Part shown: piece after piece, positions 7,976-20,395 of the stretch
How the letters are laid out: the number at the start of each line of letters is the position of its first letter
Position numbering within the stretch: the stretch's first letter is position 1
NCBI RefSeq assembly: GCF_024171995.1
Contig: NZ_JAMTCT010000001.1
Location: 434,001-498,000 of the forward strand
Source of the DNA: Promicromonospora umidemergens
Lineage (GTDB): Bacteria > Actinomycetota > Actinomycetes > Actinomycetales > Cellulomonadaceae
Direction: 5' to 3'
Length of the DNA: 64,000 bases
Program-made: the position numbers and the translations under genes
Notes under the pieces: model-generated
Databases searched by the model: none
What the model was told of the DNA's origin: nothing
The model's input: the letters and a program-made list of their open reading frames with translations, nothing else

Positions 7976-9328
7976 ATGAGACCACCCTTGCCATACCCGA
8001 GCACCCCGTCGAGCACGTCCGCCGAGACGCCTTCGAGCGTGCCGGTCCGTACCCTCGCCGGTGATCTGCCCACCGCCCCGCCCGGATCGGTCGTGCGGCT
8101 GCAGGGCTGGGTCCACCGTCGTCGCGAGCTGGCGACCGTGACGTTCCTCGTGCTGCGCGACCGCACTGGCCTTGCCCAGGTGGTGGTGCGCTCAGGCGTG
8201 TCGCGGCAGGTGCCACCGGAGGAGACCACCGTGGAGGTGACCGGAACGGTCACCGCCAACCCGCAGGCCCCCGGCGGTGTGGAGATCACGGAGCCCGCGG
8301 TCACCCCGCTCACGGACGCCGCGGAGACCCCGCCGGTCGAGCTCTGGCGGCCCGCCCTGACGGCCGCCCTGCCGACGCTGCTCGACCATGCGGCGGTCGC
8401 CTGGCGGCACCCCGCGCAGAAGGCGCGCTGGGAGGTCGCGGCGGCGAGCCTGCGCGGCTTCCGCGCGACGCTGGACGCGACCGGCTTCACGGAGGTCTGC
8501 ACGCCCAAGCTCGTTGGCACGGCCACCGAGTCCGGGGCGAACGTGTTCGCCGTCGACTACTTCGGCCGGCCCGCTTACCTGGCGCAGTCGCCGCAGCTCT
8601 ACAAGCAGCAGATGGTCGGCGTCTTCGAGCGGGTCTACGAGGTGGGACCGGTCTTTCGGGCCGAACTGCACGACACGGTGCGGCACCTGGCGGAGTACCG
8701 CTCCCTCGACGTCGAGCTCGGCTTCGTGCGCGACCATCGCGACGTGCTGGCGGTACTGCGCGACGTCCTCGCCGGCATGACCGACGCCGTACGCGGCTCG
8801 GGGGCCGCCGAACGGCTCGGCCTCGAGGTGCCGGAGGTCCCGGCGGCGTTTCCCGTGATCCACTTCGCCGACGCCCTGGCGCTGGTCGGGGCGCCCGCCG
8901 ACGAGCCGGACCTCGCACCCGAGCACGAGCGTGCCCTCGGGGAGTGGGCGATGGCCGAGCACGGCTCGGACTTCGTGGCCGTCGAGGGCTACCCCATGGC
9001 GAAGCGGCCGTTCTACACCCACCCGGAGACGGGCTCGGCCCCCGGGGGAGCGCGGTGGAGCAACAGCTTCGACCTGCTGTTCCGCGGGCTCGAGCTGGTC
9101 ACGGGCGGGCAGCGCCTGCACCGGTACGCCGACTACGTCGCGGCGATCGAGGCGCGTGGCGAGGACCCGGCGACGTACGCGTCGTACCTGGCGGCCTTCC
9201 GGCACGGCATGCCGCCGCACGGCGGGTTCGCGATCGGCCTGGAGCGCTGGGTGGCGCGCCTCGTCGGGGCGGCGAACCTCCGCGAGGTGACGCCCTTCCC
9301 GAGGGACCTGCACCGGCTCGCTCCGTAG
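7976..9328 (+). CDS. aspS: Aspartyl-tRNA synthetase, archaeal (AspS2) type, probably non-discriminating
   Basis: The 450-residue protein has an N-terminal OB-fold anticodon domain (RLQGWVHRRRELATVTFLVLRD) and a class II catalytic core. Motif 2 is visible (YEVGPVFRAELHDTVRHLAEYRSLD), and motif 3 is FAIGLERWVARLVG. It lacks the large GAD insertion of the usual bacterial enzyme and so belongs to the archaeal/eukaryotic type. In bacteria that carry this type it often charges both tRNA-Asp and tRNA-Asn, with GatCAB finishing Asn-tRNA. A translational T-box precedes it. Asparaginyl-tRNA synthetase is the alternative; the short length and N-terminal OB fold do not separate the two fully. Confidence 0.85.
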   Translation: MRPPLPYPSTPSSTSAETPSSVPVRTLAGDLPTAPPGSVVRLQGWVHRRRELATVTFLVLRDRTGLAQVVVRSGVSRQVPPEETTVEVTGTVTANPQAPGGVEITEPAVTPLTDAAETPPVELWRPALTAALPTLLDHAAVAWRHPAQKARWEVAAASLRGFRATLDATGFTEVCTPKLVGTATESGANVFAVDYFGRPAYLAQSPQLYKQQMVGVFERVYEVGPVFRAELHDTVRHLAEYRSLDVELGFVRDHRDVLAVLRDVLAGMTDAVRGSGAAERLGLEVPEVPAAFPVIHFADALALVGAPADEPDLAPEHERALGEWAMAEHGSDFVAVEGYPMAKRPFYTHPETGSAPGGARWSNSFDLLFRGLELVTGGQRLHRYADYVAAIEARGEDPATYASYLAAFRHGMPPHGGFAIGLERWVARLVGAANLREVTPFPRDLHRLAP

Positions 9329-9474
9329 GACCTCTGACCTGCCGAGAACAAGTGGTCCGGCCATGGGGGCCGGCACTGTCAGCGGGTGCCGCTAACTTGT
9401 GGCGCGTGCCGCTGATGCGGCGCGTCACAGGGGCGAGCTGTGCCCGCGTGACCTACGGCTGGGTGAGGGGCGAG

Positions 9475-12400
9475 ATGCTGCAGGAACTGGTGGACCGGGT
9501 CGGGGGCGGCGACGGTGTCGCGAGTGCGGTGCAGGACGCGCTGGCACCGCTGAAGCTGCTGAGCACCGGGCTGTACGCCGACGCAGTCGGCTACGTGCTG
9601 CAGGGCGCGACGCCGGAGGTGCTCACCGCGGTGGCGTCCGCCAGTACCGACACCATCGACCGGCTGCTCGACCAGCCCGGACTCGCCACCGCCTACTCGC
9701 ACTGGGTCTCGCCCGACGACGTCCGGCAGGGGGACGCCGTGCACAAGGACTGGACGACGGAGTCGGGCGCCCGGGCACGCCGGCGTCTCTACGCCGACGC
9801 CGACGTCGCCACGATCGTGCGGTTCGCGCGCCTGCTGGCGCAGGCCTGCGACACCGTCGAGATCCCCGGTGTGCCGGAGTGGCTCTCCCTCCTGGTGCAC
9901 GACACGGCCGTCGTCAGCTCGATGAGGCGCACCCGCTCGGCCGTCACGAACGAGGCCGTGTCGGCGCGCTGGACCCCGACGGCACTCGAGGGGGCCGCGA
10001 TCGAGGGCGGGGTGCCGTCCGCCGACGCCGTGCGCACCGTGCTCCTGGCTGTCGTGCACCGGTCGACGAAAACCCGACCCGAGCGCACGGCTGCCCGGCT
10101 GGCGCTCTCCAGGACACCGGCCTTCGACGAGTACGCGGCCCAGCACGTCGCGGTGCTCGTCGAGATCATCCCCAGCCTGAACGCCGAGAGCAAGACAGAG
10201 GTGCTCGACTGGATCGGGAAGCGCACCGAGACCGGTGGTCTTGCGCCGACCGTCGCGGAGCTCGCGGTCGACACCGCCAAGGGTGTGCGGATCGCCGCGC
10301 TCGAGCGCCTCGCCGGCCTCCCGGCCACCCGACAGGTGGCGCTGCTCGAGCCCTATCTGACCACGGTGCCGACAGGCAGGCTCAACGAGGCGGTGACACG
10401 TCTGGCCGCGCTCGCCGGAGGGATCGACGCGTGCGAGGCGGCGCTCGCGTCGCTGCGTGACCAGGACGGGAAGGTAGCGAGCGGGAAGAACGCGCACGTC
10501 ACGCTGCTGGACCAGACGATCGAGCGGTCCAGCGCGCTGGAGTCCCCCGCGCAGGACGTCGCCATCGAGCTTCCGGCGTGGGAGCCGCTGGCCGACGTCG
10601 TGCCGGACGACGTGCTCAAGCGGGTACGGACCGTCGTCGAGACGGCGACCGCTGAGACACGTGCCCGCCTCGCGGAGATCCAGGAGCGGGAGCCGGACGG
10701 CTCGAAGGACCGGGCGCTGCAGGCCGTTCGGTACGACCTCGCCCGGCTGGAGGAGATCACCGAGAAGGACTTCGAGACGCTCTCGGCCACGCTCGCCGGG
10801 GACGAGCCGCTCCGCAGCGCGGGGAGATATGGGGTGTCGCCCCTGCTCCGTTGGCTGACCGGTAGTCGCAACTACCCGTTCGGCGAGCACGACCTGATGC
10901 TCCGCATCCGGCTGCACGTACCGGTCGAGATGAGCCGCCGCGGTTGGCGTCACAACCTGCTGTGGTGGTTGCACGGCCACCTGGGCGAGCTCACCGACCT
11001 GCGCCAGCTCCAGGACGCCCTGGAACGCGTAGGCGTCGAGGACGCCGAGAAGTTCATCGCTGACGTGGTCCTGGACAGCGGGTGGGGGCCCGAGGACATC
11101 TCGACGGCCGTGTCGTGGCCGTGGTTCGCCGAGCGGCCGCTGGTCCTGGAGCGTGCCCTGCGGGGCACGGAGGCCGGCGGCGACCGCACCGCCAGGGCGC
11201 TGCGGATCTTTCACCGCTTCCCCGCGGTGCCGCCGCTCCTGCTGCCGAGCGTCACCGCGCTCGCCCTCGGCGCAGGCAAGACCCACCGCCGCGCCGCCCA
11301 GGAGGTGCTGGAGGCACACGCAGACGTGCGGTCCGTGGCGCAGCAGGCGCTCGCGGACCCGAAGGCCGAGATCCGGGCCGCGGCCGCCGCGTGGCTGGCG
11401 CGCATCGGTGACACCGCCGCGGTACCTGCCCTGCGTGCCGCGCTGACGAAGGAGCGTCGCGAGGCGGCACGTGCCGCGCTGCTCACGGCGCTGGAGGCGC
11501 TGGGCGACGACATCTCCGCCGACCTCGCCCCGGAGACCCTGCGGGCCGAGGCGGCCAAGGGCCTGGCGGGCAAGGTACCGGCGAGTCTCGGCTGGTTCCC
11601 GTTCGAGCAGCTGCCCGAGGTGCGCTGGGCGGCAGCCGGCCATGGCCAGGGCGGTGCCGACGAGCAGGGCGCCGTCGTGCCGCGCGACGTCGTCCGCTGG
11701 TGGGTGGTCCTGGCGACCAAGCTGAAGGTACCCAGCGGAGACGGGCAGATCGCCCGGTATGTCGGGCTGCTGGACGCGGCCTCGCAGGCTGCGCTCGGTT
11801 CGTTCGTCCTGCGCGCGTGGGTGGCTCAGGACACCCGTGGGCACCAGGCCACCTGCCTCGGCTCAGCCACCACGGAGAAGGGCCTGCTCGCGCTGACGGT
11901 CGGCATGCCAGGGGCCGAGCTCGCCAGGACCGCGCAGCACTACCTCGCCACGCACAAGGGCCGCCGGGCGCAGGCCGAGTACCTGGTCCGGGCGCTGGCC
12001 GCCAACGGGGACAGGGCAGCGGTGCGGCAGCTGCTCGCGGTGTCACGCCGGTTCATGCAGTGCAGTGTCCAGGAGACCGCGACCGCACTCGCCGAGGACA
12101 TCGCCGACCGCAACGGCTGGGACGCGGACCAGCTCGCCGACCGTACGGTGCGGACTGCCGGATTCGACGACGACGGCATCCTGCGCCTCGACCTCGGCTC
12201 GCCCGACGGCGACCGCGTGGTCACCGGGCGCATCTCCGACACCTTCACGCTCGAGCTGCGCGATCCGGCGGGCAAGGTGGTCAAGGCGCTGCCGGCCCGG
12301 CGCGTGTCCGACGGCGCCGAGGTCTATGCCGAGGCGAAGCGCCAGCTCAAGGAGTCGCGTGCGGAGCTTGAGGCCGTCGTGGCGCTCCAGACGCAGCGCT

Positions 12401-12861
12401 TCACCGAGGCCATGGTCACCGGCCGCACGTGGAGCTTCGCCGACTGGCGCGAGCTCGTGCTGGGACACCCGCTGATGTCGCGCCTCGCCGCACGCCTGGT
12501 GTGGGCGGCCGAGCCGCCGGAGGCTGCGGTCTCGGGTGGGGACCTGGGTACGGGCCTGGGCGCGGAGCCGGGCACGGAGCCGGGCACGGAGCCGGGCACG
12601 GACTCGGGCGCTGTGACGTTCCGCCCGGGCGACGGGGGCGCGCTGATCGGCGTCGACGGCAAGGACGTCACCCTCCCCGACGACGCGCGAGTGTCGCTCG
12701 TGCACGCGGCAACCCTCAGGGACGACGACGCCTCGGGTGCGCCGGCCTGGCACGGCCACCTCGCCGACCACGAGATCACACCGCTGTTCGACCAGGGCCT
12801 GGGCGCCCAGGCCGCGGCGGCGTCCGACCTGCTGCCCGATCTGTGGGAGAAGAAGAGTTAG
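9475..12861 (+). CDS. Large HEAT-repeat protein with C-terminal DUF4132 domain
   Basis: The 1128-residue cytoplasmic protein has helical repeats in the middle. A HEAT-like block is AQQALADPKAEIRAAAAAWL, then TAAVPALRAALTKERREAAR. The C-terminal DUF4132 region (about residues 890-1010) contains GRISDTFTLELRDPAGKVVK and FTEAMVTGRTWSFADWREL. DUF4132 proteins are related to E. coli MolR and have no settled function. In some actinomycetes they accompany MoxR-type ATPases, but none is adjacent here. I start it at the ATG at 9475 behind GAGGGG. Three exact 12 bp repeats encode a Gly-Thr-Glu-Pro linker at 12565-12600. Confidence 0.82.
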   Translation: MLQELVDRVGGGDGVASAVQDALAPLKLLSTGLYADAVGYVLQGATPEVLTAVASASTDTIDRLLDQPGLATAYSHWVSPDDVRQGDAVHKDWTTESGARARRRLYADADVATIVRFARLLAQACDTVEIPGVPEWLSLLVHDTAVVSSMRRTRSAVTNEAVSARWTPTALEGAAIEGGVPSADAVRTVLLAVVHRSTKTRPERTAARLALSRTPAFDEYAAQHVAVLVEIIPSLNAESKTEVLDWIGKRTETGGLAPTVAELAVDTAKGVRIAALERLAGLPATRQVALLEPYLTTVPTGRLNEAVTRLAALAGGIDACEAALASLRDQDGKVASGKNAHVTLLDQTIERSSALESPAQDVAIELPAWEPLADVVPDDVLKRVRTVVETATAETRARLAEIQEREPDGSKDRALQAVRYDLARLEEITEKDFETLSATLAGDEPLRSAGRYGVSPLLRWLTGSRNYPFGEHDLMLRIRLHVPVEMSRRGWRHNLLWWLHGHLGELTDLRQLQDALERVGVEDAEKFIADVVLDSGWGPEDISTAVSWPWFAERPLVLERALRGTEAGGDRTARALRIFHRFPAVPPLLLPSVTALALGAGKTHRRAAQEVLEAHADVRSVAQQALADPKAEIRAAAAAWLARIGDTAAVPALRAALTKERREAARAALLTALEALGDDISADLAPETLRAEAAKGLAGKVPASLGWFPFEQLPEVRWAAAGHGQGGADEQGAVVPRDVVRWWVVLATKLKVPSGDGQIARYVGLLDAASQAALGSFVLRAWVAQDTRGHQATCLGSATTEKGLLALTVGMPGAELARTAQHYLATHKGRRAQAEYLVRALAANGDRAAVRQLLAVSRRFMQCSVQETATALAEDIADRNGWDADQLADRTVRTAGFDDDGILRLDLGSPDGDRVVTGRISDTFTLELRDPAGKVVKALPARRVSDGAEVYAEAKRQLKESRAELEAVVALQTQRFTEAMVTGRTWSFADWRELVLGHPLMSRLAARLVWAAEPPEAAVSGGDLGTGLGAEPGTEPGTEPGTDSGAVTFRPGDGGALIGVDGKDVTLPDDARVSLVHAATLRDDDASGAPAWHGHLADHEITPLFDQGLGAQAAAASDLLPDLWEKKS
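12565..12600 (+). repeat. Three tandem 12 bp repeats inside the DUF4132 gene
   Basis: GAGCCGGGCACG occurs three times in a row and encodes a short Glu-Pro-Gly-Thr linker between the conserved DUF4132 region and the C-terminal part. The unit is a multiple of three, so gains or losses would keep the frame. Confidence 0.9.
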
Positions 12862-12956
12862 CACTGAGCCCCGCAGGATGGTCGCCGACTGACCGGCCGC
12901 ATCGCGGTGCCGGCCGGCCGACGCCCGGTGTCAGTGGCGCACGGCAGACTGAGCCC

Positions 12957-16093
<3,137 letters not shown>

Positions 16094-16200
16094 TCAAGAC
16101 AGGCCTATCCTCGACCGCGCCGATCAGTCAGGACAAGCACACAAAAGCGAGCGACCGTTCGCCAATGCCTTACGGTCGCGTCTGCCCTACGGTCGAGGTC

Positions 16201-17124
16201 ATGCTCAACCCACGACGGCTCGAGATCCTGCGCGCGGTCCTGGCTGCCGGATCGATCAACGGGGCGGCCCGGAACCTCAGCTACTCGCCCGCCACGATCA
16301 GCCAGCACATGGCCGCGCTCGCGCGGGAGACCGGGCTCGTCCTGTTCGAGAAACAGGGCCGCGGGATCGCGGCGACCGACGCCGCCCGGGAGCTGGCCGA
16401 CCAGGCGCAGGCGCTCCTGGCCGACTTCGGTCGCCTCGAACGGGCGGTGGCGGACCTCCGGGGCGGTCAGGGACAGCACCTGGCCATCGCCTGCTTCGCC
16501 TCGGCCGCCGAGCAGTGGATGCCTGCGGTGGTGCGCGCCGTGCGGCGGCTCCAGCCGAACCTCACCGTCGAGATCAGCCTCAACGAACCGGTCGACGGCC
16601 GCGGGCGCCGGCGACCCGATCTCGACCTCCGCACCGAGCCGGCCGACGGCGCCGGTATCCGTCTCGACGGCTATGCGCGTCATGAGCTCGTCGTCGAGGA
16701 GCTCGTCGCCGTGCTCCCGGCGTCGCACCCGCTGGCCGGCGTGCCAGAGGTCAGCCTCCGCGACCTGGCAGAACAGCCCTGGGTCGACCATGACATCTAT
16801 GACAGCCCGATCGGGCGCATCGTCCTGAGCGCCTGCAGCGCTGCCGGGTTCGCCCCGCGCTATGCCGCCCGGCTCGACGACCACCGGGCGGCGCTCCGGC
16901 TCGTGGCCGCGGGCATCGGAGTCACGGTGCTACCGCGGCTGGCCGTGCCGGACGACTCCCCGGGGCTCGTCGCGAAGCCTCTGGTTCGCCCGGGCGTCTC
17001 GCGCCGCATCGTCGTCCACGCCGGCCAGGACCGGCGTCGGGCAGCGCTCGTCGCGTGCGCCGTGGAGCAGCTGCGCGCCAGCGCCGGCGAGACCAGCACC
17101 GGCGAGACCAGCACCGTCGTGTAG
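16201..17124 (+). CDS. LysR-family regulator, probable regulator of dgdA
   Basis: The 307-residue protein has an N-terminal LysR helix-turn-helix (MLNPRRLEILRAVLAAGSIN, then NLSYSPATISQHMAALARET) and a type 2 periplasmic-binding effector domain. A TACGGT box seven bases before the ATG suggests leaderless transcription. The divergent position to dgdA makes it the likely regulator of that gene. The intergenic 16070-16200 contains two similar GATCAAGACAGG / GATCAGTCAGGA half-sites that could be its operator. The C-terminus ends in a duplicated GETST, from a 15 bp tandem repeat at 17087-17116. Confidence 0.87.
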   Translation: MLNPRRLEILRAVLAAGSINGAARNLSYSPATISQHMAALARETGLVLFEKQGRGIAATDAARELADQAQALLADFGRLERAVADLRGGQGQHLAIACFASAAEQWMPAVVRAVRRLQPNLTVEISLNEPVDGRGRRRPDLDLRTEPADGAGIRLDGYARHELVVEELVAVLPASHPLAGVPEVSLRDLAEQPWVDHDIYDSPIGRIVLSACSAAGFAPRYAARLDDHRAALRLVAAGIGVTVLPRLAVPDDSPGLVAKPLVRPGVSRRIVVHAGQDRRRAALVACAVEQLRASAGETSTGETSTVV

Positions 17125-17134
17125 GTCCGGCAGC

Positions 17135-17875
17135 TCAGTCCGCCAGCAGCCCGACCGTCGCGGTGACGACCTGCGCCGAGCGCAGCGCCGCGTCGTCGAC
17201 GTGCGTGAGGAACTCGGTGCCGTCGGGCGCGCACAGGTCGGAGACCGCCCGCACCGACACGAACCGGGCGCCGAAGCCGTGGCACAGCTGAGCCAGCGCC
17301 GCGGACTCCATGTCGACGGCGAGGATGTCGGGGAAGTCCGCGCGGAGCCGCAGGGCCAGGTCGGTGGTGGCGAACTTCTCGCCGGAACCGATGGTGCCCT
17401 CGCGCAGCGCCGGACGGTCCTGACCGCCTGCGGGCTCGCGCGCCTCGACGTCAGCAGCGGCCCGCCGGACGGCGTCGGCGAGCACGGGGTCGGCGTCGTA
17501 CGCCTCGGGCATGCCGGGGACCTGGCCGAGCACGTACCCGAAGGCGCGGGCGTCGGCGTCCGCGTTGACGAGGCGGACGCCGAGCACGACGTCGCCCACC
17601 GCTACGTCCTTCGCGAGCCCGCCGGCGCTGCCCGCGCTGATCAGCGGCACGTCCGCGCCATGACGGAGGATCGCGGCCGCGCCGGCGGCGGTCGCGTTGA
17701 CGAAGCCGATCCCGCTGCGCACGAGCACGACGGGCCGGCCGGCGAGCGTGATGCGCCGGTACTCGGCGCGGCCGACGCGCTCGGGCTCGCCGACCTCGGA
17801 CGCCAGATCGAGGAAGGGCGCGGCCTCGTCGTCCATCGCCACGAGGACGACGGCGACGGGCGTGGGGGCGCTCAC
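17135..17875 (-). CDS. mtnN: 5'-methylthioadenosine/S-adenosylhomocysteine nucleosidase
   Basis: The 246-residue protein has the nucleoside phosphorylase fold: [16 protein letters not shown] at the N-terminus, [18 protein letters not shown], and the catalytic region [16 protein letters not shown] with the MESAA signature. [11 protein letters not shown] carries the general-acid aspartate. It cuts S-adenosylhomocysteine to adenine and S-ribosylhomocysteine, the LuxS substrate. The GTG start at 17875 overlaps the luxS stop (GTGA); a longer upstream frame runs inside luxS and is not credible. luxS and this gene form one unit. Confidence 0.9.
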   Translation of the reverse strand: MSAPTPVAVVLVAMDDEAAPFLDLASEVGEPERVGRAEYRRITLAGRPVVLVRSGIGFVNATAAGAAAILRHGADVPLISAGSAGGLAKDVAVGDVVLGVRLVNADADARAFGYVLGQVPGMPEAYDADPVLADAVRRAAADVEAREPAGGQDRPALREGTIGSGEKFATTDLALRLRADFPDILAVDMESAALAQLCHGFGARFVSVRAVSDLCAPDGTEFLTHVDDAALRSAQVVTATVGLLAD

Positions 17876-18444
17876 TGCTCGGCGGCGGAAGCGGCGTCGC
17901 GGGCAGCGGCCTCGCGAGCTGCCGCGTCCCGGGCGGCCGCGTCGCTGGCGGACGCGTCGCCCGGCGCACCGTCGGCGAACACCTGCGACCACACACCACG
18001 TGCCGAGAGGAATACGGAAGCTGCCTCCTGGGCGCCGGCCAGCGAGTGGTTCGCGCCCCAGCCGCACTGCACCTCGTTCGCGGCAGGCACCTCGGACGCG
18101 GTGACGATGTCACGCATCGTCGCCTCGACGAGCTGGAGCACGTCCTCGTAGGCGGGGTCGCCCTGCAGCATCAGGTAGAACCCGGTCTGGCAGCCCATGG
18201 GCGAGAAGTCCAGGACGGCGTCGGAGTGGTTGCGCGAGTGCTCTGCGAACAGGTGCTCGAGGGAGTGCACCGTCGGCATCTCCAGGTGCGCGACGTTGGG
18301 CTGCGTGAGTCGCACGTCGTACTTGACGATCACGTCCCCTCCCGCGAGCTGCTTGCGGTCGGCAAGCCGCACGTACGGGGCGGCGACGGCGCGGTGGTCC
18401 AGGTTGAACGACTCGACGTTCATGCGGGGGGCTGACTCGGTCAC
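17872..18444 (-). CDS. luxS: S-ribosylhomocysteine lyase (AI-2 synthesis)
   Basis: The 190-residue protein has all LuxS metal and active-site motifs: the metal site HSLEH, then [13 protein letters not shown] with the catalytic cysteine, and [11 protein letters not shown]. It splits S-ribosylhomocysteine to homocysteine and DPD, the precursor of AI-2. The last about 30 residues are an alanine-rich heptad-like extension ([20 protein letters not shown]) beyond the normal 155-160 residues. That tail arises from short in-frame repeats at about 17878-17945. It is coupled to the downstream nucleosidase gene. Confidence 0.93.
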   Translation of the reverse strand: MTESAPRMNVESFNLDHRAVAAPYVRLADRKQLAGGDVIVKYDVRLTQPNVAHLEMPTVHSLEHLFAEHSRNHSDAVLDFSPMGCQTGFYLMLQGDPAYEDVLQLVEATMRDIVTASEVPAANEVQCGWGANHSLAGAQEAASVFLSARGVWSQVFADGAPGDASASDAAARDAAAREAAARDAASAAEQ

Positions 18445-18524
18445 GACACGAGCCTATGTCCTCCGCGTCTGCAGGACGTGCGACCGGGCGTGCTCGACCG
18501 CCGCCGCGTACTACGCTGCGAGGC

Positions 18525-19541
18525 GTGAGCAGCAGCGACGCCCCCAGGTGGCCCGACCCGTCCAACGGGCCGGCTACCCCGGCCCCACCGCGGTTCGGCC
18601 CGCACGGCACTCCTGTCCCACCGCCGTTCGACAGCCCGCCACCTGCGTTCGGTAGCGCAACCCCCACGCTGGCGCAGGTCGTCCGCGCCCTCGACGGTCT
18701 CTACCCGCCGTCGACGGCAGAGGCGTGGGACGCCGTCGGACTGGTGGCCGGCTACCCGCACGCGGCCGTGCGCAAGGTGCTGTTCGCGGTGGACCCGGTG
18801 GCCGCGGTCGTCGACCAGGCCCTGGACTGGGGCGCCGACCTGCTCGTCACGCACCACCCGCTGTTCCTCCGCGGCGTGAGCTCCGTGGCCGCCACGACCT
18901 TCAAGGGGTCGGTGGTGCACCGGCTGGTGACCGGCCGGTGCGCTCTGCACGTCGCGCACACCAACGCCGACGCCGCCCCGCGCGGCGTGGCGGACGCCCT
19001 CGCCGACCTGGTCGGCATCACCGACCGGCGGCCGCTCGAGGTGCGCGCCGCCACCCTGACGGACGGCAGCGACCCGGACCACGGCACCGCCCGCGGCATC
19101 GGGCGCGTCGGACGCCTCGCCGAGCCGACAACGCTCGCCGGCTTCGCCCTCCGTGTCGCGGAAGCGCTGCCCGCCACGGCCCAGGGAATCCGCTACTCCG
19201 GTGACCCGGACGCGATCGTGACCACGGCCGCCGTCCTCGGCGGGTCCGGCGACGGCTACTTCGACGCCGTCCGCGCGGCCGCCGCCGACGTCTACGTCAC
19301 CTCGGACCTGCGCCACCACCCGGCGTCCGAGCTGCGCGAACGGGCCCAGTTCGAGGACGGCGCGGGGCTGTCGGGCACCCCGTTCCTCGTGGACACCGCC
19401 CACTACGCGAGCGAATGGCCGTGGCTGGACTACGCCGTCGAGGACCTCGTCGCGGCGCTCGCGGCGGACGGCCTCACGGTCGATGCCCGCGTCAGCAACA
19501 TGGTGACCGACCCCTGGACGGGCCACATCCCGTCCGTCTGA
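18525..19541 (+). CDS. Nif3-like dinuclear metal centre hexameric protein
   Basis: The 338-residue protein contains the Nif3/YbgI metal motifs: WGADLLVTHHPLFLRGVSS (His-His-Pro), HTNADAAPRG, and the C-terminal FLVDTAHYASEW. It first has a 45-residue proline-rich extension. Family members form hexamers around a dinuclear metal site; roles proposed include cyclohydrolase-like or NAD-related chemistry. The GTG at 18525 is preceded by a TACGCT box seven bases away, so it is probably leaderless. It heads a conserved actinobacterial operon with the zinc-ribbon protein and a histidine phosphatase. Confidence 0.88.
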   Translation: MSSSDAPRWPDPSNGPATPAPPRFGPHGTPVPPPFDSPPPAFGSATPTLAQVVRALDGLYPPSTAEAWDAVGLVAGYPHAAVRKVLFAVDPVAAVVDQALDWGADLLVTHHPLFLRGVSSVAATTFKGSVVHRLVTGRCALHVAHTNADAAPRGVADALADLVGITDRRPLEVRAATLTDGSDPDHGTARGIGRVGRLAEPTTLAGFALRVAEALPATAQGIRYSGDPDAIVTTAAVLGGSGDGYFDAVRAAAADVYVTSDLRHHPASELRERAQFEDGAGLSGTPFLVDTAHYASEWPWLDYAVEDLVAALAADGLTVDARVSNMVTDPWTGHIPSV

Positions 19542-19636
19542 GCGTCTGGCACGTGTGGGGCGGGTGGATTCGGCGCGGGCGGGCGCGGGGTAGCGTTGGA
19601 CCGCCCCCCCAGAACCCGACCGAGAGGACGCCTCCC

Positions 19637-20395
19637 GTGGCTACCGCACCGCCAGAAGACCAGCGCAGGCTGCTGGAGGTCCAGGCACTCGACACCCGCG
19701 CTCAGCAGCTCGCCCACCAGCGCAAGACGCTGCCCGCGCTCACGACGCTGACGGAGCTCGACGGCCGGATCGCCGACCTGCGTGCCTCGCTCGTCGAGTC
19801 GCGTACCCGGGTCGCCGACCTCAAGCGCGAGCTCACCAAGGCAGAGTCCGACGTCGAGCAGGTCCGCAACCGTGCGGAGCGCGACCAGCAGCGGCTGGAC
19901 TCGGGCGGCGTCAGCGCCAAGGACGCCGTGGCGCTGACCGACGAGCTCGGCTCGCTCGCCACCCGCCAGGCGGCGCTGGAGGAGATCGAGCTCGGTGTCA
20001 TGGAGCGGCTCGAGGCGCACGAGGACGCTCTGGCCAAGGTCGAGGCCGCCAACGGTGAGCTCGTCGCGGAGAAGACGAGGGTCGAGGCGGAGCGCGACGC
20101 GGGCTGGGCGCAGATCGACGCGCAGGTCCAGGCGATGGTGAGCGAGCGGGCCAAGGCGGCCGACGGGCTCGACACTGCCCTGGTCACCCTCTACGAGAAG
20201 ATCCGGACGCAGCGTGGCGGCACGGGCGCGGCGGTGCTCAACGGCAACCGCTGTGAGGGCTGCCGGATGAACCTCCCGCCGGGCGACCTGGCGAACATCA
20301 AGAACGCGGCTCCCGATGCCGTGGTGCGCTGCGAGGAGTGCAGCCGGATCCTTGTGCGCGTCTCCGGCGTGAAGACCGGCGCTGCCGCCGGATGA
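19637..20395 (+). CDS. Coiled-coil C4 zinc-ribbon protein
   Basis: The 252-residue protein has a long coiled coil (about residues 15-185, rich in Glu, Lys, Arg and Ala). A C-terminal zinc ribbon follows, with the pairs NRCEGCRMNLP and VVRCEECSRIL. The fold matches the CT398/HP0958-like family, which act as protein or RNA tethers in other bacteria. Start is the GTG at 19637 behind GAGAGGAC. Its stop overlaps the next gene's ATG (ATGA), so the two are translated together. Confidence 0.88.
   Translation: MATAPPEDQRRLLEVQALDTRAQQLAHQRKTLPALTTLTELDGRIADLRASLVESRTRVADLKRELTKAESDVEQVRNRAERDQQRLDSGGVSAKDAVALTDELGSLATRQAALEEIELGVMERLEAHEDALAKVEAANGELVAEKTRVEAERDAGWAQIDAQVQAMVSERAKAADGLDTALVTLYEKIRTQRGGTGAAVLNGNRCEGCRMNLPPGDLANIKNAAPDAVVRCEECSRILVRVSGVKTGAAAG

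Noticed and set aside
9379-11844. 821-codon open frame on the minus strand
   Set aside because: It lies antisense to the DUF4132 gene; its translation is rich in Arg, Gly, Ala and Pro with no domain, as expected opposite a GC-rich coding region.
17876-18067. Longer N-terminus for the MTA/SAH nucleosidase
   Set aside because: The extra residues are arginine-rich and lie inside luxS; the GTG overlapping the luxS stop matches the family start.
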